48,939 bases of DNA from Deltaproteobacteria bacterium. GTDB taxonomy: Bacteria > Desulfobacterota > Desulfarculia > Adiutricales > Adiutricaceae. Made by a program: the position numbers and the translations under genes. The notes below the pieces were generated by a model. That model ran no database searches. It was not told where the DNA came from and saw nothing but the letters and a program-made list of their open reading frames with translations. Below, piece after piece: positions 1-7,524 of this stretch (its first letter is position 1; every line of letters begins with the position of its first letter). The stretch is from assembly GCA_031276865.1 (NCBI GenBank), contig JAISMF010000036.1:1-48939 (forward strand), read 5' to 3'.

Positions 1-120
1 CGTTCAAGCGTTCAAGCGTTCAAGCGTTCAAGCGTTCAAGCGTTCAAGCGTTCAAGCGTTCAAGCGTTCAAGCGTTCAAGCGTTCAAGCGTTCAAGCGTT
101 CAAGCGTTCAAGCGTTCAGG
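1..120. repeat. 8-bp tandem array (CGTTCAAG), at least 15 units
   Basis: The first 120 bases are fourteen perfect copies of CGTTCAAG plus a fifteenth ending in GG. The array starts at the window edge, so its true length is unknown. The period is not a multiple of three and there is no open frame of interest, so it is a non-coding satellite. It lies about 110 bp downstream of the aspA stop codon. Confidence 0.97.
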
Positions 121-229
121 GGAAACTTCAAAGGATTCTTTTCGTTTTCCAAGACGCGTTCTTAGACCTCTTCCGCTTAAACGACGCCTCTCGGAAGTAA
201 ACGCCCATCCCTTTGCGCTCCGGAGGGGA

Positions 230-1585
230 TCAAAGACGATCTTTTTCCCTCAGCTCCCGCTCCAGAGCCTCCAGCGCGCCCCGGGGATCCCCCGCGTGCT
301 CCGTAAGGACGAAGGCGACCCGGTCGTGCCCCAGACGCGGGGCGTAGGCGGCGGCGAAGGCCATGGAGGCTTCCAGGAGCTCCAGACAGCGCCGGGGATC
401 CGGCTTCAGGGTTTCCACGCACTTCTTCCGAAAAACTTTCGCGGCGTCCCGCATGAGTTCCAGGCTTTCCAGGATGGACTCGGCGAGAAGGGGCAGAAAG
501 GCGTTCAGCTCGAACTCGCCGCGGGAGGCGACCAGGGTCACGGCCAGATCGTTCGCCATGACCTTGTAGGAGCAGATGGTGACGTACTCGGGCACGACCG
601 GGTTCACCTTTCCCGGCATTATGGTGCTTCCCAGCTGCAAAGGCTCCAGGCGTATCTCCCCCAGGCCGCCGTGGGGGCCGGAGTTCATGAGGCGCAGATC
701 CCCGCTTATTTTGGCGAGGTTGGCCGCCATGGCCTTTAAAAGCCCCGAGACCTCCACGAAGACGTCGTTGTTTTGGGTGACGTCCATGGGGTACTCGCTC
801 AGGGCGAGACCAATCCCGGTTATCTCCCTGAGCTTCTCCAACGCGGCGAAGCGGTGCCTGCGAGCGAGGGCGGCGGAGGTGCCCCCTCCCCCGCCCGGAA
901 GCCCCACCGCCAGGCCGCCCAGATTTATCTGCCTGAGCCTCTCCTCTATCTTATAGAGCCGCCAGCGATCCCGGGCCACCGCCTGGGCGAAGGCCCCGAA
1001 CTCGTCACCCAGGGTGACGGGAACCGCGTCCATGAGCTCGGTCCTTCCCAGCTTCCTTATTTCCGCGAACTCGTTTTCCCGCTCCTGCAAGGACTCCTGG
1101 AGGGCCGCGGCCTCGTCCGCGAGCTCCCGTAAAAGCTCCACGCAGGCCACCCTCAAAGCGGTCGGGTAGACGTCGTTGGTGGACTGGCCGCGGTTCACGT
1201 CGTCCAAGGGGTGCACCTCCCGGTACTCCCCCTTTTTAAAGCCAAGGCGCGCGAGGGCGAGGTTCGCGAGCACCTCGTTTACGTTCATGTTCAAAGAGGT
1301 GCCGGCCCCCCCCTGGAGGGCCGGCACGATGAAGTCGGAGTCGGCCTCGGAGTTCAAGACCCGATCGCAGGCGTCGGCCACGGCGAGGAAGACCTTCGAT
1401 CTTTCGGGGATCAGGGAGGCGTGGGCCAGGGCCGCGGCCTTCTTGACTTTCACCAGGGCGTGGACCAGACGCCGGTTACTGAGGGCCCGGCCGAGGAAGT
1501 TCTCGCGGGCCCTGAGGCTCTGGATGCCGTAGAGGGCTTCGTCCGGAAGCTCCCTTTGACCCAGAAAATCGGTTTCAACGCGCAA
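230..1585 (-). CDS. aspA: Aspartate ammonia-lyase (aspartase)
   Basis: Cytosolic lyase that converts L-aspartate to fumarate and ammonia. The 451-residue protein belongs to the aspartase/class II fumarase family and is slightly shorter than the usual ~470. Visible motifs are the N-terminal DFLGQRELPDEALYGIQ, GAGTSLNMNVNEV near 94-106, GQSTNDVYPTALR near 133-145 and the flexible active-site loop GSTIMPGKVNP at 319-329, where the usual Ser-Ser reads Ser-Thr. Class II fumarase shares these motifs; the N-terminus and GKVNPVVPE favour aspartase. The start is a TTG three bases after the hydF stop. Its Shine-Dalgarno (GGAGGA) lies inside the last hydF codons, so translation should be coupled to hydF. 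aspA is a known neighbour of the hydrogenase maturase genes. The ammonia it releases may feed assembly of the bridging dithiomethylamine ligand; that role is inference. Confidence 0.93.
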   Translation of the reverse strand: MRVETDFLGQRELPDEALYGIQSLRARENFLGRALSNRRLVHALVKVKKAAALAHASLIPERSKVFLAVADACDRVLNSEADSDFIVPALQGGAGTSLNMNVNEVLANLALARLGFKKGEYREVHPLDDVNRGQSTNDVYPTALRVACVELLRELADEAAALQESLQERENEFAEIRKLGRTELMDAVPVTLGDEFGAFAQAVARDRWRLYKIEERLRQINLGGLAVGLPGGGGGTSAALARRHRFAALEKLREITGIGLALSEYPMDVTQNNDVFVEVSGLLKAMAANLAKISGDLRLMNSGPHGGLGEIRLEPLQLGSTIMPGKVNPVVPEYVTICSYKVMANDLAVTLVASRGEFELNAFLPLLAESILESLELMRDAAKVFRKKCVETLKPDPRRCLELLEASMAFAAAYAPRLGHDRVAFVLTEHAGDPRGALEALERELREKDRL

Positions 1586-1588
1586 AGG

Positions 1589-2794
1589 TCATTCCTCCGA
1601 ATCCAGACTCAAATGGGGAAAGGCCTCGAGACTGCGCTTGAGGATCCCCTGCATCTGGGCGATTATCATGCCGAAATTGGTGATGGGCACCCCCTGATCC
1701 TCGGCGCACTTTTGCCGGTAGCGCACCTCGCGGTCGTTTAGCATGCAGGCCCCGCAGTGGACTATGAGGGCGTAGGGCGAGAGATCCTCGGGGAAATCGC
1801 CTCCGGAGCTCCAGGAGAACTTGAGCTCCCGGCCGGTGTGGTTGCGGATCCAGCGGGGAAGCTTCACGGTTCCTATGTCGTCGCACTGCCTGTGGTGGGT
1901 GCAGCCCTCGGAAATCAGCACCCTATCGCCGTCTTTTAACGAGTCCACTTTCAGGGCCCCCCGGGCGGAGGCGTCAAGAACCCCCTTGTGGCGGGCGAAG
2001 AGGATGGAAAAGGAGGTTAAAAGGACGTCCCTGGGGGTGTCGGCGGAGACCTTGGCGAAGACCTGGCTGTCGGTTATCACGAGTTTCGGCTTCTTCCCCA
2101 GATTCCCAAGAACGTCTCTGAGCTCGAACTCCTTCACCACCACCGCCGCGGCGTCGGCCTCCAGGATGTCCCTGATGGTCTGCTGCTGGGGGAGGATGAG
2201 CCGCCCCTTGGGGGCGGCCTTGTCGATGGGGATGACCAGGATCACGAAATCCGCGGGCGACACCAGATCCCCCACCAGCCTGAGCTTGGTCTCGTCCGCG
2301 ACCGAAAGACCGGCGAGCCTCTCCTTGAACTCCTTGATGTTCCTGCCCTCGAGGGCGCTCACGTAGATCTCGTGAGGGAGCGGCGCGGGCGTGGATTCCA
2401 AAAGCTCGCATTTGTTGCGGGCCACCACGTAGGGCACGCCCTTGGCCCGGAAAAGGGCCAAGAGCTCCTCCTCGTCCGGCTCCAGAGGCCTTCCGGCGTC
2501 CGCCACCAGAACCGCCACGTCGGTTTTATTGACCACCTGGCGGGTCTTCCTCACCCTCTTCTCGCCCAGGTACCCGAAGTCGTCCAGGCCCGGGGTGTCT
2601 ATGATCACCACCGGCCCCAGGGGGAGGAGCTCCATGGCCTTGTACACGGGATCCGTGGTGGTGCCGAGGACGTCCGACACCACGGCCAGATCCTGGCCGG
2701 TCACCGCGTTCACCAGGCTGGATTTCCCCGCGTTTCTTTTGCCAAAAAAACCTATGTGCGCCCTCGAGGAGCTGGGGGTGTCGTTGAGGCTCAT
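1589..2794 (-). CDS. hydF: [FeFe]-hydrogenase H-cluster maturation GTPase HydF
   Basis: HydF is the scaffold and carrier on which the diiron subcluster of [FeFe]-hydrogenase is completed before transfer to HydA. The 401-residue protein is full length. The GTPase domain shows the P-loop GKRNAGKSS (18-26), a TTTDPV switch I threonine (45-50), DTPG (66-69) and NKCE (127-130). The C-terminal cluster-binding domain has Cys298 and His300/301 followed by HCGAC (Cys347, Cys350), matching the family CxH...HCxxC ligand set. The ATG is preceded by GAGAGG at good spacing. aspA follows 3 bp downstream and the Hsp70-like gene lies upstream. hydE, hydG and the hydrogenase are not in this window. Confidence 0.95.
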   Translation of the reverse strand: MSLNDTPSSSRAHIGFFGKRNAGKSSLVNAVTGQDLAVVSDVLGTTTDPVYKAMELLPLGPVVIIDTPGLDDFGYLGEKRVRKTRQVVNKTDVAVLVADAGRPLEPDEEELLALFRAKGVPYVVARNKCELLESTPAPLPHEIYVSALEGRNIKEFKERLAGLSVADETKLRLVGDLVSPADFVILVIPIDKAAPKGRLILPQQQTIRDILEADAAAVVVKEFELRDVLGNLGKKPKLVITDSQVFAKVSADTPRDVLLTSFSILFARHKGVLDASARGALKVDSLKDGDRVLISEGCTHHRQCDDIGTVKLPRWIRNHTGRELKFSWSSGGDFPEDLSPYALIVHCGACMLNDREVRYRQKCAEDQGVPITNFGMIIAQMQGILKRSLEAFPHLSLDSEE

Positions 2795-2822
2795 AAAAAA
2801 CCACCTCTCCCGCTTTAGGGGG

Positions 2823-2842
2823 GGCGTCCGGGGCCGGACGCC
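2823..2842 (-). other. GC-rich hairpin before hydF
   Basis: GGCGTCCGG and CCGGACGCC form a perfect 9-bp inverted repeat, about 30 bp upstream of the hydF start codon. There is no T-tract on the minus strand, so it is not a classical terminator. It may stabilise or gate the hydF message; that is inference. Confidence 0.6.
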
Positions 2843-2941
2843 TATGGATGTTCGGAATCTTCGAAACCGCCACCCCGACGTTTTTCAAGGGGATCCGTCA
2901 ACGCCTCCCCGTTCATTCATCAGGGAGCGCCCGGACGCTTT

Positions 2942-4990
2942 TCAAGGCCCGGGGGCCTCCGGCCCCCGGGCCCCCGGCCGCTCCGTCTGCTTCTCTAAAA
3001 AGACGTTCACGATCCCGATCCTCTCCATCACGGCCGTTATCACCTTGTCCATCTCCCGGGTGAAGGCCGCCTCGGAAGAGGAGAAAAGCCTTTTGAACTC
3101 CCTTTCCAGCGAGCGGCCGAGCCTCTCCCTCACCGAGTTCAAAACCCGATCGGAAAGGACCAGGGGGCTTAAAAAGGCGGGGAGATCCCGATCTTTGAGG
3201 CGCTCCATCAGCCTCTCCTTTCCCATGAGGAGGAAGGCGCCGCTCACGGCCGCCCCGCCGGCGGCGCCGACGACTAACCCTAAGGGGCCGGAGGCCAAAA
3301 GGGCCAGGCCCGCGCCGCCGCAGACGGAGGCGGAGACGAAGCCGGCGACGGCGGAGAGCGCCCCTCCGGCCGCGAGGAACAGCGGCTCGGCCAGCTGATC
3401 GCCTAAAAGCAGATCCAGCCTGGGCTCGCCCGGGTCTTTCAAATCATAGACTATTTTCGAGGCGGCGGAAAGATTGAAGCTTCGCAGCCACTCCCTAATC
3501 TTCTCCAAAGAGACCAAGCGGACCGTTTCGAACTGGCTTTTAAGGGTCTCCCCGAAGAGGCTTTTCAGCCTGGGGGCGTATTCGAGGGAGAGGGCCTCGA
3601 TTTCCCGCTCGAGGCGCCCGATATTCAAGCCCTCCCCGCGGCGGCTCTTCAGGGCGGGGGCGACCCCGCCCTCGAAGAACTCCTCGAGGACGCGGGAAAC
3701 GAGTTTCCGGGAGGCGCTTTCGAGGCTCTCCCGCACGAAGCGGGCGATGTCGTTTCGCAAAAACGACTCCCGGGCGGCCCTTATCCTCTCCAACACGTCC
3801 TCGAAGTCCGCCTTCACCGCCGGCAGGATGGAGAGGCCCTCCGAGATGGCCCCGAAGGGGTTGGGGCTGTTTAAAACCCGCTTGGCGTCCAGATCCAGGG
3901 TTTTTAAAAGGATCTCCTTGACGAAGAACCACCTGGAGCTCCCTCCGGCCAAGGAGACGGCTTTCACGGCCGCGAGATCCCCCAGACCCTGGGCTAGGCC
4001 CCGGGAGAACCATTCCAAAAGATTCACCGGACCGTTCAGGAAGGCCGGGCTCGGATCCGTTCCGAATTTCCTCTGATAGTCCAGAAAGGCGGACGAGGGG
4101 CTGTAGGAGGAGGCCCGCTCCAGAAATTCGCCGCGGGTGAGCTTCCCCACCGCTCCGAAGCGTCCCAATTCCGCTTTCACCACGGCCGCGGGGTTGCGGG
4201 AGACGGTCTCGGAAAAGTCCTCCTTTAAGCGCCGGGCGAGATACGAGAGCGCGTAAAAATCCCGGCGGGCGGCCTTAAGCTCCGCCAAAGCACCCGGGTT
4301 CCCGTCTAGGAACCATTGGAAGAACAAATCGTCGAAAAGCCTCCCCCCCAGCTCCATCTCCCCCCAGGAGCGCTCCACCTCCCCTTCCCGGAGGTAGGCG
4401 AAATCGCAGGTGCCGCCCCCGAAGTCCACCACCAGGTAGCCGTCCAGGATGTCGGTCAAGGGAAAGCGGCCGTAGCCCAGATCGGTTATGAGCGCCCCCT
4501 TGGGCTCGTCCACCACCTCGACCCGGCCGAAGCCGGCCTTTCCGGCGAGCTCCTTGAGGGCGTTGGAAAACTCCTCCGGCGCCTCGCTCGGCGCCCCGAA
4601 GATCACCTGGCTGTCCAAGAAGAGGAGAGGGGTGCCGTTTGCGAGGGCGTCCCTTTCAACGGCCGCGAAGAAATCCAAAAAAGCGGTCCGGGCCATCTGG
4701 TTTTTCACGATGTCCGGTTTGAAACCGGAGTAGTAGCGGTAGCCCGCCCTCTCCATTTCGGTCGGGTCGGCCTGCCCGTAGGTGACGGTGGCGCTCTCGC
4801 CTATGATGGGAAAGACGCTCCGGTCGGCGTCGTTGGCGTCGGAATACAAAATGGCCGTGTCGATGGCGGGAGTGCGGCCGTTCAAGTGCAGAGGCATCTT
4901 GTTCTTGGTGCCGTAGGGACAGATGGTGATGTAGGTGTTGGTGGTTCCAAAATCCACGCCCAGCACGTCTTTGGGGTTTCGTTTCGTCAT
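2942..4990 (-). CDS. Hsp70-like ATPase with C-terminal membrane hairpin
   Basis: Actin/Hsp70-fold ATPase of 682 residues, taking the ATG at 4990, after which GVDFGTTNTY begins almost at once. Phosphate-1 motif VDFGTTN is at 12-18, phosphate-2 DFGGGTCDF at 189-197 and the adenosine motif SLAGGSSR at 346-353. NPFGAISEGLSI (377-388) is also typical of Hsp70 family proteins. The classical substrate-binding domain is absent. Instead residues ~395-530 look helical and are followed by a Gly/Ala-rich hydrophobic stretch (~536-588) able to form two membrane helices, then another charged helical tail. It may act at the inner membrane on unknown clients. A longer frame runs upstream to 5431 but that part is low-complexity and overlaps a MITE-like element, so I reject it. 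The partner may be the GrpE-like membrane gene at 7525-8955, now separated by a transposase gene. Confidence 0.82.
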   Translation of the reverse strand: MTKRNPKDVLGVDFGTTNTYITICPYGTKNKMPLHLNGRTPAIDTAILYSDANDADRSVFPIIGESATVTYGQADPTEMERAGYRYYSGFKPDIVKNQMARTAFLDFFAAVERDALANGTPLLFLDSQVIFGAPSEAPEEFSNALKELAGKAGFGRVEVVDEPKGALITDLGYGRFPLTDILDGYLVVDFGGGTCDFAYLREGEVERSWGEMELGGRLFDDLFFQWFLDGNPGALAELKAARRDFYALSYLARRLKEDFSETVSRNPAAVVKAELGRFGAVGKLTRGEFLERASSYSPSSAFLDYQRKFGTDPSPAFLNGPVNLLEWFSRGLAQGLGDLAAVKAVSLAGGSSRWFFVKEILLKTLDLDAKRVLNSPNPFGAISEGLSILPAVKADFEDVLERIRAARESFLRNDIARFVRESLESASRKLVSRVLEEFFEGGVAPALKSRRGEGLNIGRLEREIEALSLEYAPRLKSLFGETLKSQFETVRLVSLEKIREWLRSFNLSAASKIVYDLKDPGEPRLDLLLGDQLAEPLFLAAGGALSAVAGFVSASVCGGAGLALLASGPLGLVVGAAGGAAVSGAFLLMGKERLMERLKDRDLPAFLSPLVLSDRVLNSVRERLGRSLEREFKRLFSSSEAAFTREMDKVITAVMERIGIVNVFLEKQTERPGARGPEAPGP
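2946..2972 (-). other. Perfect 12-bp stem hairpin over the 3' end of the Hsp70-like gene
   Basis: GGCCCGGGGGCC, a 3-base loop and GGCCCCCGGGCC form a very stable hairpin. It encodes the last residues (GPEAPGP) and abuts the stop codon at 2942-2944. No T-tract follows on the minus strand. It probably protects the 3' end of the message or pauses polymerase before hydF. Confidence 0.7.
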
Positions 4991-5219
4991 GCCTGCCAGC
5001 CAGAAAGATAAAAAAATTACGAGAAGACCGCCCTCCGGCCTTTCCGGGGACGCCCGGGGGGTTGCGCCGATGTAAACGGCGGAAAAAAGCGGACCCGCGG
5101 AAAGCCCCTTTCGGGGCGAAAAAAAGGAGCCGTCCGAAAAACGAGGCGGAAGCGCCGGCCGGGAAGCGAGCCGCCAAGGGCCTCCGCGGCGAGCGCTCAT
5201 CCGCGCCTTCATCGTCAAT

Positions 5220-5309
5220 ATCACCCCGGCGGTTAAATATTGGAAAAAAATCGCGTATTCAAGGGAATCTCTTCCTCTCACCTTTCTAACTTTCATCCGC
5301 CGGGGCGAT
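5220..5309. mobile_element. MITE-like 90-bp element, copy A
   Basis: The element is bounded by 13-bp terminal inverted repeats, ATCACCCCGGCGG on the left and CCGCCGGGGCGAT on the right (12 of 13 match). Its interior aligns without gaps to the element at 38024-38113, with about 63 of 78 bases identical by eye. It has no coding capacity and no clear target-site duplication. The rest of the gap (4991-5219 and 5310-5693) holds no gene; 5550-5693 is extremely AT-rich. Confidence 0.72.
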
Positions 5310-5693
5310 GGTAAATCAAAACGGAGGTCAAGTCCCGAAAGACGGATGCGGAATACAGACGCCCGAATCGATTGACAAAGGACCGTTGAACCGGCGTTCA
5401 AGCCCACCCGGACGTCCCGCCTCAGGCCCATCGTTTCACACGCGCAAGGGGGGCGGTTTCGCGCTCGGGGCGGGGCCGGTCCGTCCGCGGAGCTTTGAAA
5501 CCGATGGTCCGCCGCTGGCTTGAAGGCGCGGGGAGTTTATTCGATACTTGTTTAAATATTTTATAATAAATTAACTATAATTACTATTTATTATATAATT
5601 AAAAATATATTATATTGAAATAAAAGTTAGTATAAAAAATTTAAAAATAAATTAAAAACTAATTAAAAATATTAAATATTATGATAAAAAAAA

Positions 5694-7439
5694 TTAAATA
5701 ATGTATAAATAAAATAATTTTATATTCTTTATAATTTGTTCCACGGTAGCTTCCGTCAATAATCTTTCTTTTTTATAGTATAGACTTTGAGTTTTTTCAC
5801 CAAATTGTTCTAAAATAGTAGATAAATCTGGTGAATATATAAAATTAAGCCTCAAATAAAATTCATCAAGAGACTTATTATAGAAAATATAGTAACCTAT
5901 TCTCTCAAGTCTTTCACACGCGTACCGCAACGTGGGAATGGAAGTGGGTTTTCCCAATCGGCCGGTGACGGTTTTCCCTTTCTCCTTCAAACCGTCGCGC
6001 AACTTCGTCTCCAAGAGCGAAAAAATCAGCGTCATCAAAGCCATAAAGCAGCCGAGGCCATGGATTCGCTCCGGTTTTTCCACAAAAGTTTCCGAGACGC
6101 GCGGCTCTTTTCCTTTCAAATATCCGTAACACTTCGCTCCCATAAACTGGGCGTTATAATGAGAAAGTATTTCTTCCGCCAAAAGAGTTCGTTTGTTCGT
6201 CGCCAATATGAAACGTCCTAGGCTTAAGCGTTCTTTTCGCGCGGCGTCGTTGTTCAAAGCGAGCGTCCCTTTTACGAAAAAACTCTTTTCCCGCTTTCGT
6301 CCGGCTTCCGGACGTCCTAATTTTTCACCGGATCCGGGTTCTTTCGAAATAATCTCCACCTTTTCAAATCGGCAGAATTTTCGCTTGGAAATCCATATTT
6401 CCGCGCCTTTTTGAGCGTCCTCGCAAGAGGCGAAGGAACGGTTTTCCAAAATTTTCAAGGCTTCGAACGCCAGGGACGTTTCTTTTTCGAGTCTTTTCTC
6501 GAACGCCCGCTCTTGTTTTTCCGCCAATTCCCTGGAATGGACAAGAAGCCATGTTTGCTCCACTCCGCCGTACGACGATTCAGCCGCGAAAAAAGAATAC
6601 CCGTCGTCTTGTTCCATGACCCGCGTTTCAACGTCTTTCGCGATCAGTTCCCGGGCCTCGGCGATCTTTTCAGGAACCCTGGCTATAAAATAGGCGGGGA
6701 AATCCCTGATGTATTCCTCCCGGTAAAAGGCTGGGTCTGTCAAGCACAACGGTTCAGCCTCGGAGATCTCCGCGTCTTTCACGAAATCATGAAACAAACG
6801 CGCCCTGGAGTTTAATTCCTCTTGGTCAAGGCGATCGCCGGATAGTTCTTTCATATACACCGGAATTCCCATTGAATTGCAAACGAGGGCGTAAGTTAAA
6901 AGCGAAATAACGCTACGATCGTCTTTAGGGCGCCCAAGGGCGATGCTGACGATAGTTTCAGGAAGACCGTCGTCGGAAAAGCGCTCGATCCGCCCGAACA
7001 GGGCGAAGTTAATCATTTCGACATGCAAAACGTCGAAATCAAGGAAACGAGGAAGCCGCGTCGCCAAATGTTGAACAATCCTCAAGTAAAAAGCGGAAAC
7101 GCCAAAATTTTGAACCGCCTCGAAAAAATCAGCCAACACGTCGTCGTTGAAATCATTTAGGTCCACATCGCGGTGGAACAATAAAAACAGCGGAAAAAGA
7201 GAGAGATTTTTAGCCGCGTTGTATAGCGTTCCTTGGTATTCGCGAAAAATGGACAAGGCGATAAACTTGAAAGACTCCCCGTATGTCGCGTTATGTTCGT
7301 GGTTTTTGGGCAAAAGATCGTCCACGAAAGAAACCAACCCGGTTTCATCAAAAAATGATGAAATTACTCCCGCGTGATCCATTTTAATGTCACCTATGGA
7401 CAAAGTATTGAAATCAGTCAAAAATGATCTAACGTCCAT
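5694..7439 (-). CDS. IS1634-like transposase homologue, catalytic triad degenerate
   Basis: A full-length 581-residue frame resembling IS1634/IS4-type DDE transposases. It has the N-terminal DUF4277-like segment (DHAGVISSFFDETGL), GRPKDDRSV near 169-176, YGGVEQTWLLVHSRE near 290-304 and KPERIHGLGCFMALM near 455-469. The first catalytic Asp position (family LHxDTT) reads LHVEMINF, so Glu141 replaces Asp. The second Asp is kept (LTDPAF, Asp235). The third position (family VERGFRFLK) reads GAKCYGYLK, so Ala435 replaces Glu. Strand transfer should therefore be impaired or lost, yet the frame has no stop or frameshift. Start is ATG 7439 with GGAGGA upstream. The middle of the gene has GC content close to host genes while the 3' end is very AT-rich. 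It may be a domesticated DNA-binding protein or a recently inactivated IS. Confidence 0.8.
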   Translation of the reverse strand: MDVRSFLTDFNTLSIGDIKMDHAGVISSFFDETGLVSFVDDLLPKNHEHNATYGESFKFIALSIFREYQGTLYNAAKNLSLFPLFLLFHRDVDLNDFNDDVLADFFEAVQNFGVSAFYLRIVQHLATRLPRFLDFDVLHVEMINFALFGRIERFSDDGLPETIVSIALGRPKDDRSVISLLTYALVCNSMGIPVYMKELSGDRLDQEELNSRARLFHDFVKDAEISEAEPLCLTDPAFYREEYIRDFPAYFIARVPEKIAEARELIAKDVETRVMEQDDGYSFFAAESSYGGVEQTWLLVHSRELAEKQERAFEKRLEKETSLAFEALKILENRSFASCEDAQKGAEIWISKRKFCRFEKVEIISKEPGSGEKLGRPEAGRKREKSFFVKGTLALNNDAARKERLSLGRFILATNKRTLLAEEILSHYNAQFMGAKCYGYLKGKEPRVSETFVEKPERIHGLGCFMALMTLIFSLLETKLRDGLKEKGKTVTGRLGKPTSIPTLRYACERLERIGYYIFYNKSLDEFYLRLNFIYSPDLSTILEQFGEKTQSLYYKKERLLTEATVEQIIKNIKLFYLYII

Positions 7440-7524
7440 CAAGCGTTCCTCCCTCGAAAGATCCGGTTTTCGTGAAAAAAGCCCGCCGGAAAACGCCCGG
7501 GCGCCCTCGTATAGGCGGATTTTT

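Noticed and set aside
1..120. Repeat array as a CRISPR
   Set aside because: Units are 8 bp and contiguous, with no spacers.
4991..5431. N-terminal extension of the Hsp70-like gene to 5431
   Set aside because: The added 147 residues are low-complexity and Arg/Pro-rich, cover the MITE-like element and precede the canonical Hsp70 start.
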